From a virus: a stretch of DNA of 64,000 bases. The stretch spans positions 1-64,000 of the IMG/VR virus record IMGVR_UViG_3300032293_001730, one strand, 5' to 3'. Both the position numbers and the translations under genes were made by a program. The notes under the pieces were generated by a model that was not told where the DNA came from, did no database searches, and was given only the letters and a program-made list of their open reading frames with translations. This document shows, piece after piece, positions 25,901 to 35,700 of this stretch (within the stretch, counting starts at the first letter, position 1; each line of letters opens with the position of its first letter).

Positions 25901-28529
25901 TGGAAAGGCCCGCGAAGCGGTCGTGCAGTTCGGCATGTCGTTCGGCCTCGGCGAAAAGCAGGCGGAACTATGGGCGCAAAGCGTTGCTGCCGAGGCCGCT
26001 CGCGTTGCCGAGTCGCTCAAGGGGCCGTCAAAGGAAGAGATCATGTCGGGCATCTCGTCAGCCAGAGATGAGATGGCCGATCTCTCGATTCGCGCAGCCA
26101 AGTTCGGGCAAGCCGGCGCCGACGCCGCGTCGAGGAGCACGGAAGAGTTCAACGAGCTACAGCGGCAACTCGGCTCTGGAAAAATTAATATCGATGAGTT
26201 CAACGAAGGCGCCGCAGACATCGCAGAGAATCTCAGCAAGGGGCTGGATCAGATCGCGAAGTCGAGCCCCGAGGAAACGCTCAAGAGAAATCTGGAACTC
26301 TTCAAGCAACTCGACGATTCTGTGAAGTCAGCCGGGAAGTCTCTTCGCGATCTGACGGCCGTCCGCATGGTCGGCGACAAGATGCTGCCTGCGTCTGAGG
26401 AGGTCAAGAGGCGTGCCGCCGAGTTGCAGTCTGAATACTCCTCCGCTCTCGACGCGATCAAGAGGAAGCAGGCGTCTGGCGGCTTCCAGGCTGAACTCGA
26501 CAAGAGGAGAAGTCAGGCCCAGGCGGACTTCGACTCTGGCAAGATCGACTCGGCCGGTTTTGCCGCTATCACGGCAGAACTCGACTCCACGAACGCCCAG
26601 GAGCAAGCCTCGCTTGCCGTCGAGGAAGTCCAGCGAGAGTTCGACCGCAAGAAGGCAAAAATCCAGGCCGACATTTCCTTTGCCGACGACATCCGCAAGA
26701 AACTCGAAGACGCGTTCACGTCTCCCGTCCAGAAGATGGAGAAGGAACTCAAGAAGATCGCAGAGAATCCGGACCTGAACCCGAGCGAGAAGGCAGCGGC
26801 GTCCTTCATGGTCAAGAATCAGGCACGCGAGCAGCTTGTCGGCAAGAACGCCCAATCGCAACTCCAAGAGCGGAGACGCGACCTAACCCAAGCCAGGGAC
26901 TCGGGCCTCATCTCCGGCGAAAGTTTCACCGCAGAGATGAAGAAGGCCGCAGAAGATTTCGCCGCCGCTGTCGGGGTCACGAAGACTCCGTTCGAGGCAT
27001 TCTCGTCATCGCTCGATAACATCGCCAAGCAGTTTGGCTTTGCCGGGCAGCCACTCGAAGAGGTTCGCCGTAAGCTGGCCGGCAACGCCGAGCAGCTTGC
27101 CGTCTTCGACCGGGCTGTCCAGGAGGCCCGCGACAATTTGCTTGCATCACTGGGGGTCGAGAAGAGCCCGCAGAAAGTATTTGAAGAGCAGATGAAGAAG
27201 ATCGACGAGGCAGTCAACGCGACCGACCCGTCAAAGAGGATCACAGAGAGCGAGGCTGCACAGGCACGCGCGGCCGCGACCCGCAAGCGAGACTCGTCGC
27301 TCGGGGCGGGCGAGGACTTAGCCGGCCAGTTTGCAGAGCGGCAGAAGAAAATCGAAGAGGCTTACGGCGGTGGCAAGGACCCTGCCAAGCTCGCGGTCGC
27401 AAACAATAATCTCGCCATCGACAGGAGGCAGGCCGCCGGCCTAGACGCCACCCCCGCCCAAGCGTTGCAGGCAGGAATCGACAAAATAAACGACGTGTTT
27501 GGCGAAGCCGGCAAGGGCACTGCCGAATACAACGAAGCGATCAAGAAGAACCGCGACTCCGTTCTTCAGTCTGTCGGAATTGAGAAGAGTGCTGTTCAAG
27601 TCCGCCAGGAAGCGAACAAGCGGCTCGAAGGCCTTTCCCTCTCCGCAGGGGAGGCCGCTCAGGCCCAGCAAAAAATCTCCGACTCGTTCATGTCGGCCCT
27701 CGGGATCACGAAGACCCCCTTCGAGCAGTTCTCGGGTGAACTCGACAACATCGCCGCCCAGTTTGACATGGCGGGGCAGCCGCTCGACAAGGTCCGCGAG
27801 TCCCTGAAGGGCAACGCCAAGGACCTCGAACTGTTCGATCGTGCCGTGAAGCAGGCGCGAGACAATCTGCTTGCATCACTCGGGGTCGAGAAGACGCCGC
27901 AGCAAGTCTTTGAAGAGCAGATGAAAAAGATCGACGAGGCGGAGAACGCGACTGACCCAAGCAAGAAGATCACTGCGGAGGAGGCCACGAAGGCCAGGGT
28001 GGCCGCTGCTCGCAAGCGGGAAGAGGCTCTCGGCGCCGATACGGCGAACACGCGTGCCGGGCGATTCTCCGAGCGTCGCCGTGAGATCGAAGAGGCGTTC
28101 GGCAAGAACGGCGAAAAGAACCAGGAAGCGTTCGACTCCGCGATGAAGAACCTGAGGAAGCAGGGGCCCGGGGCTGAGCAGGAGAGCCCCGTGCAGGCCT
28201 TCAAGGACAGCCTGAAGGAACTGGAGTACATGAGGGGCTCGGGGGCGATCGACGACAAGGAGTTCTCGCAGCGAAAGCTCAATCTCCAGGCCGAGCTTCA
28301 GGAGTCTCTCGGTCCCGCGCTCGACAACCTCAAACCCGACCGCCGTGCGATCGAGGGCTCGGACGTTCGCAGCAAGTCTGGCGTCGACACCTTCTTCCGC
28401 ATCCTTCGCGGCAACGACAACCCGTCGCTCAAGGCGCAGCTTGAGGTGGCAAAGAACACGCGATTCCTCGCAGAGGCCGCAAGGAATCCAGACGCCGCGC
28501 CAGTGATCGCGCAACTTCCGGCGAGGTAG
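22932..28529 (+). CDS. tail tape measure protein
   Basis: The 1,865-residue protein sets tail length and is ejected with DNA. Seen: long helical and Ala-rich segments throughout, several hydrophobic stretches (about residues 400-490 and 770-920, with runs such as AAWVAAGAAIAASLIGVAVV), and coiled-coil, Lys/Glu-rich C-terminal third. That third has an internal duplication with ITKTPFE/VTKTPFE, AGQPL, FDRAV, ARDNLLASLGVEK and VFEEQMKKIDEA in both copies, about 727 bp apart. If one residue equals about 0.15 nm, the length implies a tail of roughly 280 nm. It follows the chaperone pair directly. Confidence 0.92.
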   Translation: MATIGSITVAFGADLRGLSEGIDSIAGMFDRVSEKAEKLAEQLDSITSKSVSLKVAVESSGVEKAKSQIKDIPGNSTKKVSVSVDASEVADAGDDVADLGTSLTATSQAASGGRGPLASLLVTTARLSSTAIAGASAYSQLREATLKNISAITGLNSTQKSLVVIQEALRGNGAALKVVIQATSQAVREYAKSFLTVEGAQAALQSAALATARAFGISDEAVVRSIGFFSQFATNQIATAGVFRISQRASDLLAKGYESLAVSAAKYFTGSDRALAAGKSLADALKSLAAGVNFLNKGFDSAASAIAKFSQNFNIVGRVSATVGAAFDKAASLVSSFASSVASSKTASDVIRAFSAAFGSLSAAAKSASPVIAATMKSIAAGVAPAARLVGSFSLLATAFSVVSAASGETAAGFFRVAAGAVAQTAAVGAATGAITAAAAGTSVMAGAAAGAATAVGGLASIFPVTTALAVALAVATGRVAHALQHVGDNAEMMGNLADRFGQPVQEIEKLKIAAEQSGVALNSVVRAQQIFSQNVSKIKIGNMGVAQTREASAAMKQLGISVEDLRNKKPEDLFLDVAREISKLPDATKKTQVAMDLFGRTGPQLLPLLKNLEQVNEDIGRLGGTISDLDFERFLAVDQSFDRLRTASGAMTDDLAIPFTRMQEAWNNASAEVIGGLAPLVGAVSEVIADLSTPLAVIVEVTGRVIGIFARVAAAVTKIVTAFLPVASIAVLFELLGDAINAVLSPVEGLVEGLEGFASMIEEAMRPTVEGFLEIGEAATELLNILTDFMGLGHIFGETTASLLALGAAYLVVTSSSRIFSAVMATSAGTAIASAVTTAAAWVAAGAAIAASLIGVAVVGITVYVASLIAATAATIASCAAMHIAWLFGLGPIGLLIAGIELLAVGVIALYALGGSIVDFFSGWGQGAKEIDGATASVEELTAAVEENQNKGLGKDAQALADALAPSGGSSGTASVDFGDDGRVAEAEFGKAREAVVQFGMSFGLGEKQAELWAQSVAAEAARVAESLKGPSKEEIMSGISSARDEMADLSIRAAKFGQAGADAASRSTEEFNELQRQLGSGKINIDEFNEGAADIAENLSKGLDQIAKSSPEETLKRNLELFKQLDDSVKSAGKSLRDLTAVRMVGDKMLPASEEVKRRAAELQSEYSSALDAIKRKQASGGFQAELDKRRSQAQADFDSGKIDSAGFAAITAELDSTNAQEQASLAVEEVQREFDRKKAKIQADISFADDIRKKLEDAFTSPVQKMEKELKKIAENPDLNPSEKAAASFMVKNQAREQLVGKNAQSQLQERRRDLTQARDSGLISGESFTAEMKKAAEDFAAAVGVTKTPFEAFSSSLDNIAKQFGFAGQPLEEVRRKLAGNAEQLAVFDRAVQEARDNLLASLGVEKSPQKVFEEQMKKIDEAVNATDPSKRITESEAAQARAAATRKRDSSLGAGEDLAGQFAERQKKIEEAYGGGKDPAKLAVANNNLAIDRRQAAGLDATPAQALQAGIDKINDVFGEAGKGTAEYNEAIKKNRDSVLQSVGIEKSAVQVRQEANKRLEGLSLSAGEAAQAQQKISDSFMSALGITKTPFEQFSGELDNIAAQFDMAGQPLDKVRESLKGNAKDLELFDRAVKQARDNLLASLGVEKTPQQVFEEQMKKIDEAENATDPSKKITAEEATKARVAAARKREEALGADTANTRAGRFSERRREIEEAFGKNGEKNQEAFDSAMKNLRKQGPGAEQESPVQAFKDSLKELEYMRGSGAIDDKEFSQRKLNLQAELQESLGPALDNLKPDRRAIEGSDVRSKSGVDTFFRILRGNDNPSLKAQLEVAKNTRFLAEAARNPDAAPVIAQLPAR
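26960..28060 (+). repeat. internal duplication in the tape measure gene
   Basis: Two copies of a roughly 100-residue block begin near 26975 (TKTPFEAFSSSLDNIAKQF) and 27702 (TKTPFEQFSGELDNIAAQF). Both end in KITAEEA/RITESEA-type segments and Arg/Lys-rich helices. The nucleotide identity is high in the ARDNLLASLGVEK part. Confidence 0.85.
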
Positions 28530-28531
28530 AC

Positions 28532-29407
28532 ATGGCAGTTGTTTCAACGAGAGAGATGTTCCGGGGACGCTCGCGGTCAGCGACGTTCGGCGACGTGCCG
28601 ACGTACACTCGCGTGTGGATGGTCACCGTCGACGACGCCGCGAATGCGTACCAGGAAATCAGTGCCGCTCCTGGAGTCGCGTGGCTTGAGGCCCACCCAG
28701 AGGACGAGAATGCTTTCCTCACGGATTCGAGCGTCCAACAGGAGGGCGACTCGCCGTTTCACTACCGGGTCACGTTCACCTACAAGGGGCTCAAGCCAGA
28801 CGAGGCCAATCCCGTTCCGACCGATCGACCAGCGCAGTTTTCCTTCTCTGGTTCTCTCGCCTCGGCCCCGTGCTTCTGGCATTACCCAACCCCGGGCGAT
28901 AATTCTGCATCATCTAGGCGGATCATCATCAACACCGCCGGTGACCCCATCGGCGGCCTCGATCGCGACGAGGGTGAGTTTACGGTCTCGATTACTAAGA
29001 ACAATCTCCCGCCTTTCCCCTACGCCAGGGCGCAGAACTACGTCGGCGCGATCAACAGCGACTCCTGGAGCGGCGGCGATCCGGGGACGTGGAAGTGCAT
29101 GTCGATCACCGGAAACCGGAAGATCGAAGAGGTAAACGGCGAGCAGTTCGTCTACTACGAAGTGAGCACCACGCTCGCGTACCGTGGCACTGGCTGGGAC
29201 CTCCAGACCTGGGACGTTGGGTTCAACGAGATTGTCAGCGGCCAGCGGAAGAAGATCATGGCCGGCAGCGAGCCGGTAAGCGAGCCGGCAGCGTTAAGCA
29301 GCGGCAGGGCCAAGGCCCCGGGCCAGCCCCCCGACATGCTGACGTTTCGTATCTACAAGTCTTTGACGTTCAACGGCACTTTTCCCGTTATACCGGATAC
29401 GGTATGA
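28532..29407 (+). CDS. hypothetical tail protein (distal tail candidate)
   Basis: The 291-residue protein follows the tape measure by 2 nt, where a distal tail or tail-tip protein is expected. It is beta-rich with aromatic positions (YTRVWMVTVDD, SPFHYRVTFTYKGLKP, EQFVYYEVSTTLAYRGTGWDLQTWDVGFNE). No motif of a named family was recognised. It ends in the start of the next gene. Confidence 0.6.
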   Translation: MAVVSTREMFRGRSRSATFGDVPTYTRVWMVTVDDAANAYQEISAAPGVAWLEAHPEDENAFLTDSSVQQEGDSPFHYRVTFTYKGLKPDEANPVPTDRPAQFSFSGSLASAPCFWHYPTPGDNSASSRRIIINTAGDPIGGLDRDEGEFTVSITKNNLPPFPYARAQNYVGAINSDSWSGGDPGTWKCMSITGNRKIEEVNGEQFVYYEVSTTLAYRGTGWDLQTWDVGFNEIVSGQRKKIMAGSEPVSEPAALSSGRAKAPGQPPDMLTFRIYKSLTFNGTFPVIPDTV

Positions 29408-29793
29408 GTTCAAGCAGTTACAGATCGAGCGGCAACTGGGGCAAGAAGGCCGTCCAGTTCACGCTCCAGGATGCAGAGCGAATCGCCGGTGCTGTACAGG
29501 CTGTTGAGCGAGGGCGGCGTGGCCGGAAGCCGAGCGCGTTGCCGAGAGCGGCGGGCGGCGGAGGCGGCTCCGGCGGCGGCGCTGTTGTTGAGGCCGCGTT
29601 TTTTGGCGCATGGCAGCAATCGCAAGGCAAGCATGTCAGCGTACCCGTGGGCGGACAGTTTACGGCGGCAACGACACTTTATGTGATCAACAACCTCAAC
29701 ACAGTGCCCCCTGCGCCATATGCCAGGACTTGCTACGTCTACCTGCACGACGAGGATGCGAACGCCTGGCGCCTCCTGAATGCCTCGGTGTAA
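29404..29793 (+). CDS. hypothetical tail-region protein
   Basis: The 129-residue protein starts at ATG 29404 in the previous stop (ATGA). It has a low-complexity Gly/Ser stretch (AAGGGGGSGGGAVVEAAFFG) and a beta-type end (ATTLYVINNLN, CYVYLHDEDANAWRLLNASV). A TACCG-N4-CGGTA dyad that contains GGATAC lies just before the start. The function is unknown. It is probably a tail-tip component because of its position. Confidence 0.55.
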   Translation: MSSSSYRSSGNWGKKAVQFTLQDAERIAGAVQAVERGRRGRKPSALPRAAGGGGGSGGGAVVEAAFFGAWQQSQGKHVSVPVGGQFTAATTLYVINNLNTVPPAPYARTCYVYLHDEDANAWRLLNASV

Positions 29794-29796
29794 GAG

Positions 29797-32700
29797 ATGA
29801 TTTTCTGGCCTTTTCTCTACGTCAAGGATCAGGCTCACTCGACGACTGGCAGTGAGTATACAAGTCAGTATGTCGATCGTCGCACTCTGTCCTCGCTGCA
29901 AGGCCTCGGCTATTCGCCGTGGATTGAAAACCAGGGGGACTGGGTCGACTTCAGTGGTGATATTGCCACCAACGGATTCGGGCTTCCGTTCACAGGAGGC
30001 TACGCGATCAAAAGCGACGGCACGCTGTGGTCTCTCGGCGGCACGCCGACCGACACTTTGTTCCAGGGAGATGACATCGCAAAGCCGTATCAGGTCGGCT
30101 CCGATTCAGACTGGGCGAGTTTCTCCGGCGAATTCATCCTCAAGACCGACGGGTCACTGTGGTCTTTTGGAGGAAAGGGAAGAGGGTCCGACTTACAGTC
30201 CTTCTATGGCAGAGGAGATGCTATTTCTGGCGGATACGGAAATGATAATAGCTTCCGCGCAGTAATATCTTGTTCAATTCGGTCGATTGAACTATTCAGC
30301 TATCAGCCGCACTTTGCAAAGAAGCCTGCGGTTACAATCGAGTCGAGAAAAAGGGTCGGCTACAATGAATTTACGCCCGTTCCACTTGCGGGGGGGAGCG
30401 GCGTTCAGTTGTCTGTCAACTGGAAGGGCCAGCTACGCGATATTCGCCTTGTGTCTGGCGGATCAGGCTACACGTCCGCGCCGACCGTCTCTGCAATTCC
30501 CGAGGGCGATGACGTCGACGATGGTTTGAAAATGTGGGCCTTAATGAATCCCTCCGCAACGGCTAGGTTTGTTGTCCAGTCGGGCGGATCGGGCTACACA
30601 TACGCGACCGCGACCGATCCGATCACTGGGGCAACCGCAGACGCAGTTGTAGAAAACGGGGCGGTCACTTCCTGGACGATGACGTCTTCCGGCTCCGCCT
30701 CGCGGAGAATTTCCACTTCCCCGTACTTTCCGAGCGTCCAGTCAACGACGGCAACGGTTCAGGGTGACGGCACTGGCGCAGCAGCCTCCTGCGTGGCGGC
30801 ACCGACGTCGATAGCCGGAATTAGGGCTGGAAACTCAATATTCTCAACCGGGAACATATACGCAAGCGCCGACAACCCTCAGTGCTGGACGACGCCGCCT
30901 TTGATTTCCATCTCTGGCGGCGGAGGCTCTGGGGCGGAGGCCGTAGTCGACAACTTGTGGGGAACCATAAAGTCGATTGCGGTAACCAACGGCGGGAGCG
31001 GGTACAGCGGAGGCAGCTTGTACCCGCTTCGAGCCGTCGCGACCCCGGCCAGCGGCGACACTCTTTCCACGAAAGAGGACATCGGCGACGTAAAACTTTT
31101 AGGCGGCAGCGTCGTTCGGATTGATGGACCGCAAGCTCCTGTTTTTCTTGGCGGCCAGACGGCAAGTACAGGTGTCATGCAGCCGTTCAACATTGAAATC
31201 GCAGACATGTCCGAGCAGGATGCAGCAGGGTTTCCAGCCAATATACCCTTTAGTGCGGAGTTGGTCGGACTTGGCGGGCTGACTGTCCCGCTAACGTTGT
31301 CGTCTCAGGTGTATACCGACGGCGGTACCGTGGCTCGCAGAAAAATCTTCGCGTCGCTCGACAGCCCGGCGGGGGGCTTCGGCCGCCAGCCGCCGATGAT
31401 TCGTACTTACTTCCGTGGACATAGAGAAGGTATTCCTACGGCTACAGAATTTGTTCAAAGAGTATTTGTGAATGATTGCAATGACTGTAGCTATGGTTCG
31501 TCTGGTTTCACGGTCTGCGCCGGCAGTACCCCGACGGCACTTGTCGCAAGAGTCGGACTAAGCAACGGTTTTTTGCCTAACGCGTTTCTGCTTGCAAACT
31601 CGGCAAAAAAAGTTAAAGCAGCCGGACCGCTTGGCGCAGAAATTGAATATGTGAACATAAACGGCGAATGGCGTCAGGAGTCGTCTAAGAATGTATTGCT
31701 TGGCGAGTACCCTCATTCGGCTACCGTGCCAATCCCCCCGCCGTCTAACCCCCCCGTCGACATTGAGTGGAGCGACGCACCGCTTCGATTTTCTAATTCG
31801 TATCCGTGGTGGAATGCAGGCTACGCTTTTATCCCAGAAAGAACATCCGAATTCGCTAACATTTACTGCATCGACGGTCGGCCGGGGTCGGCCGGGGTCG
31901 GCAGTTTGGCTACAGGGACCGCAAGCCTTACTCAAGGAGCGGGCGGGCTTTGGGGATACCAGTCCGTATCGCTTGCGTCCGGAGGGTCTGGATACACAGA
32001 AGAGCCGACCGTATATTTTGCGATCAACTCTCGGCCGATACCCGAAAGAATTGGAAACAAAACATGGACCAGCGTCGGCAGCAGCGTCACGGTTGTCTGG
32101 CTGCGAAATCTGGCGTTCTTCAATTTTGCCAGCCCCCTGACGGTACAAGTCGGCGTGACGACATCCGGAGAGGCGTACTTTATACCGTCTGCTTATTTTA
32201 ACGACGGCGGCCAGCCAATTCCTGTCGGGAGAGGGGTGAAAGTTACCTGCGAGACAACGCTTACAGACCATATTGATCAATCCAGGATTATCATTGATTA
32301 TCCGGACTCTCCACTTGGCGAGCAGCCGAGTGTCAATAGCTGGAGGGCAGGCTATTTTCCAAACTTTTTGAATCGCGAGAGTGGCCTTGCCGCAACCCTT
32401 GAAAGCCAGGATTTTCCAGCGGACGGAAAAGATGAACGGCAGTACAGAACAATCGCGTTCAATCAAGAGTTTTTCGGCGGTGGATACACAAAGGTGCCCG
32501 CCGTTCGTTTTTTAGAACTAGACCCCGACAATCCTATTTACGAGTTTACGGCCGAGCTTGTCGGGCCTGAATCTTTTTCGAGGGTATCCGGGACTTTCCT
32601 TATTGACTCAAACGGTACTGCGTGGGACCCGTTTTCAAAAGAGCCAGGGGCGTACCCGACGATCACCGCAGTCAGCCGCACAAAATTCGTCGGGAGAGCC

Positions 32701-35700
32701 ACAAAACGCACCGAGCCAGAATACGGCGGCTTCGCCAGCGGCCAATGGTGGGGCGGACCGATCGGGTTTGTGGGCGCCCTCGCAGGTGCCGCCGACTTTT
32801 CGGGAGAGCTTGAAGAGATCGAGTTGGCAGAAAGCAAAACTCATCGAGTTTCGATTTTTAGAACAGGCCTTGAAAATTCTGGTGTCGTTTCTTGCTCCGT
32901 TTCCGTCGCAGGCGGACTGGGCAATCAAGGGGCTGCCCACGGCAGCGGGACCGCGTACACCTACGAAGACGAGTTCACCTGCCCGGCAGGCACGTCGGTT
33001 GTTCCGTTCTCCAGGTTTGATTTTGGCACAATAGTAGATAAGGGATACAGAACTAGAATTTCGACGGACACATTTATTCGCAGTTCAAGGGCGCCCGCTC
33101 AACTCAACTTCACGCTTCCGTCGCTGGCCGATGGCAGGCTCTCCCGGGCGGGGGACACATATTTCTTCGCGTTTAGCAATTGGGGCGTCGAAGCTGATTC
33201 TTTCTCTCCTCCCTCGATCACGGTCGATGGTGACGCCTCGTTTGAAATTTGCGAAAATGTCGTATCTTCGATGAGGAGAGTGCCTCGCGTTGTCGAGAAT
33301 CGCGGACAAATCGTGTGGCTCGATGATGGGTCAGTCGGGTACTACATTAACGGCGTTGTCTTCGTCGATCCAGTCTTGTCTGGACTTCTTCCTCCACAAA
33401 ACGCTTCACTCAACACCGGCAGAATAGGGCAGAAGCTCTACGGCCTTACTTCATTTGGCGTTGACACAAACGGCAATTGGTTGCCGGCAGGCTGCTCCAA
33501 CAGGCTCCGCCGCAAGATCGACCTCGAAGTGAAGGTGGACTCGTTCGGCTCTGGGTACACGGAGCCGCCAGTCGTTGAGGTAAGTCAGCCCCCGGGCACG
33601 GCTATCGTCAAGACCAAGATCAACGGCAAGGCCAGGGGCGCGGCGATTGTTCGGCCCGGGGTCGGGTTTCATTCCCCTCCGGCTCTCACGGTGACGCCAA
33701 ACGACGATGAAGGCGACGGCGCCTCGCTGACGGCAGTTATTCAGGGGCCAGTCTACGACACGAAATTGACATCTGGCGGTTCTGGATACAGGTGTCCTCC
33801 GGAAGTGCTGTTTTCAACGAACGGCGTACCGGGAGTTGCCTCTGCATCGTGCTCCGGGTCAATCGGCTCCGTGACTGTTGCTGACGGGGGGAGCGGATTC
33901 CGGTCGCCGGCGGAGATTTCATTTTCAGGCCTGGGGAGCGGGGCGTCTGCGACCGCGCAAATAAAGGGATACGTCCAGTACGTCACGGTAAACAACAGCG
34001 GCGCCGGGTACGCTTCGGAGCCGGCTGTGTCTTTCTCGGGCGGGGGCGGGTCCGGCGCGGCTGCGATTCCCGTGCTCTCGGCAGACGGCCAGGGGAAGTT
34101 CAAGGTCACGAGAGTCATCGTGACTTCCGGCGGCTCAGGCTATACGTCAGAGCCAAGCGTGTCATTCTCCGGAGGCGGCGGATCAGGAGCATCCGCCGCC
34201 GCCACGCTCGACGCTGCAATAACGTCAGTTCAACTAACGTCCGGAGGCTCGGGATACGCAACAGGGACTTCCGCCTCCGCCGGGAACGCAAAACTTGGCG
34301 TCACGCTCTCGATGGCAGTCGACTCGATTGACATTCAGTACGGCGGCAGATACCGGCGGCAGCCTACGGTCTCGTTGCAGCCGTTTGGGCACATTGAGTC
34401 GATCTCACTCACAAACGGAGGCAGCGGCTATTCGTCTTCGCCCCTGGTCGGCGTAGTCGCGCCGTGCGGAAAAGGTGCGAAAGCGGAGTGCAGGATTTCA
34501 GCATCCGTAGCCTCCATTTCCGTACTGAGCGGAGGGCAGGGGTATGTCAATCCGCCTCTGGTCGAGCTTGTCGGCGGCTACGACCCAGCAAACGGCAGGC
34601 AAGCGAAGGCTCACGCCGTTGCCTCCGGCGGAGTCGTTTCCTCGATCGTCATAGACGACGAAGGCTCAGGGTATTTCCAGCCCCCAACGGTTTCTTTTGC
34701 GAAGTACACCGAAGCGATTCTGAAATGTACGGCCTCTGGCGGCGCTATTACGGGCGTCGATGTTCTCTCTGGCGGTTACGGATACGCAGCCGCCCCCGCC
34801 CTCTCCTTCTCCGGAGGCAACGGCGCGACGGCTACGGCAACCGTATCCGGCGGAAGAATTACTTCAGTTACAGTAACCTCAGGGGGCTCCGGGTATTCGG
34901 ACGGGGCAAGGTGCCTGATTGCAAGCGGAATCGGCACGGGGGCTACTGCATCTGCAAGCATATCAGGAGAAGTTTCGTCGGTGACTGTCACGGACTGCGG
35001 ATACGATTTCGAGCCAGGAGAACCTGTTTTCGTCTTCTTTAGCGGCGGAGGCGGCGACGGCGCGGCGGCGACGGCATCCATTTCCACGGCAGGCTCAGGC
35101 GCGGCGGCAACTGCCAGGATCAACGGTTCGATCGTGGCCGTGAAGATCAACTCACAGGGCAGTGGATACCAAACGTCGCCTTCCGTTTCGGTCGACATGA
35201 GCAACAATTTCCTGGCAGAAGACCCTTCTGACCCAGATTTCTTGCCTTACATTCAACTGCGAATTGCGGGAAGAGTTTCCGAGGCAGAGATCGTCGAGCC
35301 GGGCTCAAGCTACGGCACGCGAGACGACCGTTTCAACATTTTCCAAAAGCCTTCCTGGGCAACCGCAGCGGCGGGCCCGCTCGGAGGAGCAATCACGGCC
35401 GTCTCGTATTCCCAGGCGGGGCTGACAGGCGTTTACTCTGCCCCCCCGCAGATGAATTTTGAAAACACAATCGTGCCCTACTCCGAGACTTCTTGCCTGA
35501 AAGGCGCTTTTAGCGTCGACGTCGGCGAGCAAGGTTCAGGCCCGGCCCGTACAGGAACAGGAAGTATTTACACGGGGGGCGGGGGTGCGCTTCCTGATGA
35601 TTTTCGTCCGTCCTCTAGTCTGTCAACTTACCGTCGGCTGGACAATTCTGGAGATAGCGGAATATCGTTTTCAATGCTTGGAAAGGTCGGCGCTTCTAGT

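Noticed and set aside
31880-31910. Tandem GGTCGGCCG repeats in the fibre gene
   Set aside because: A short in-frame Gly/Pro/Ser coding repeat with no sign of a separate element.
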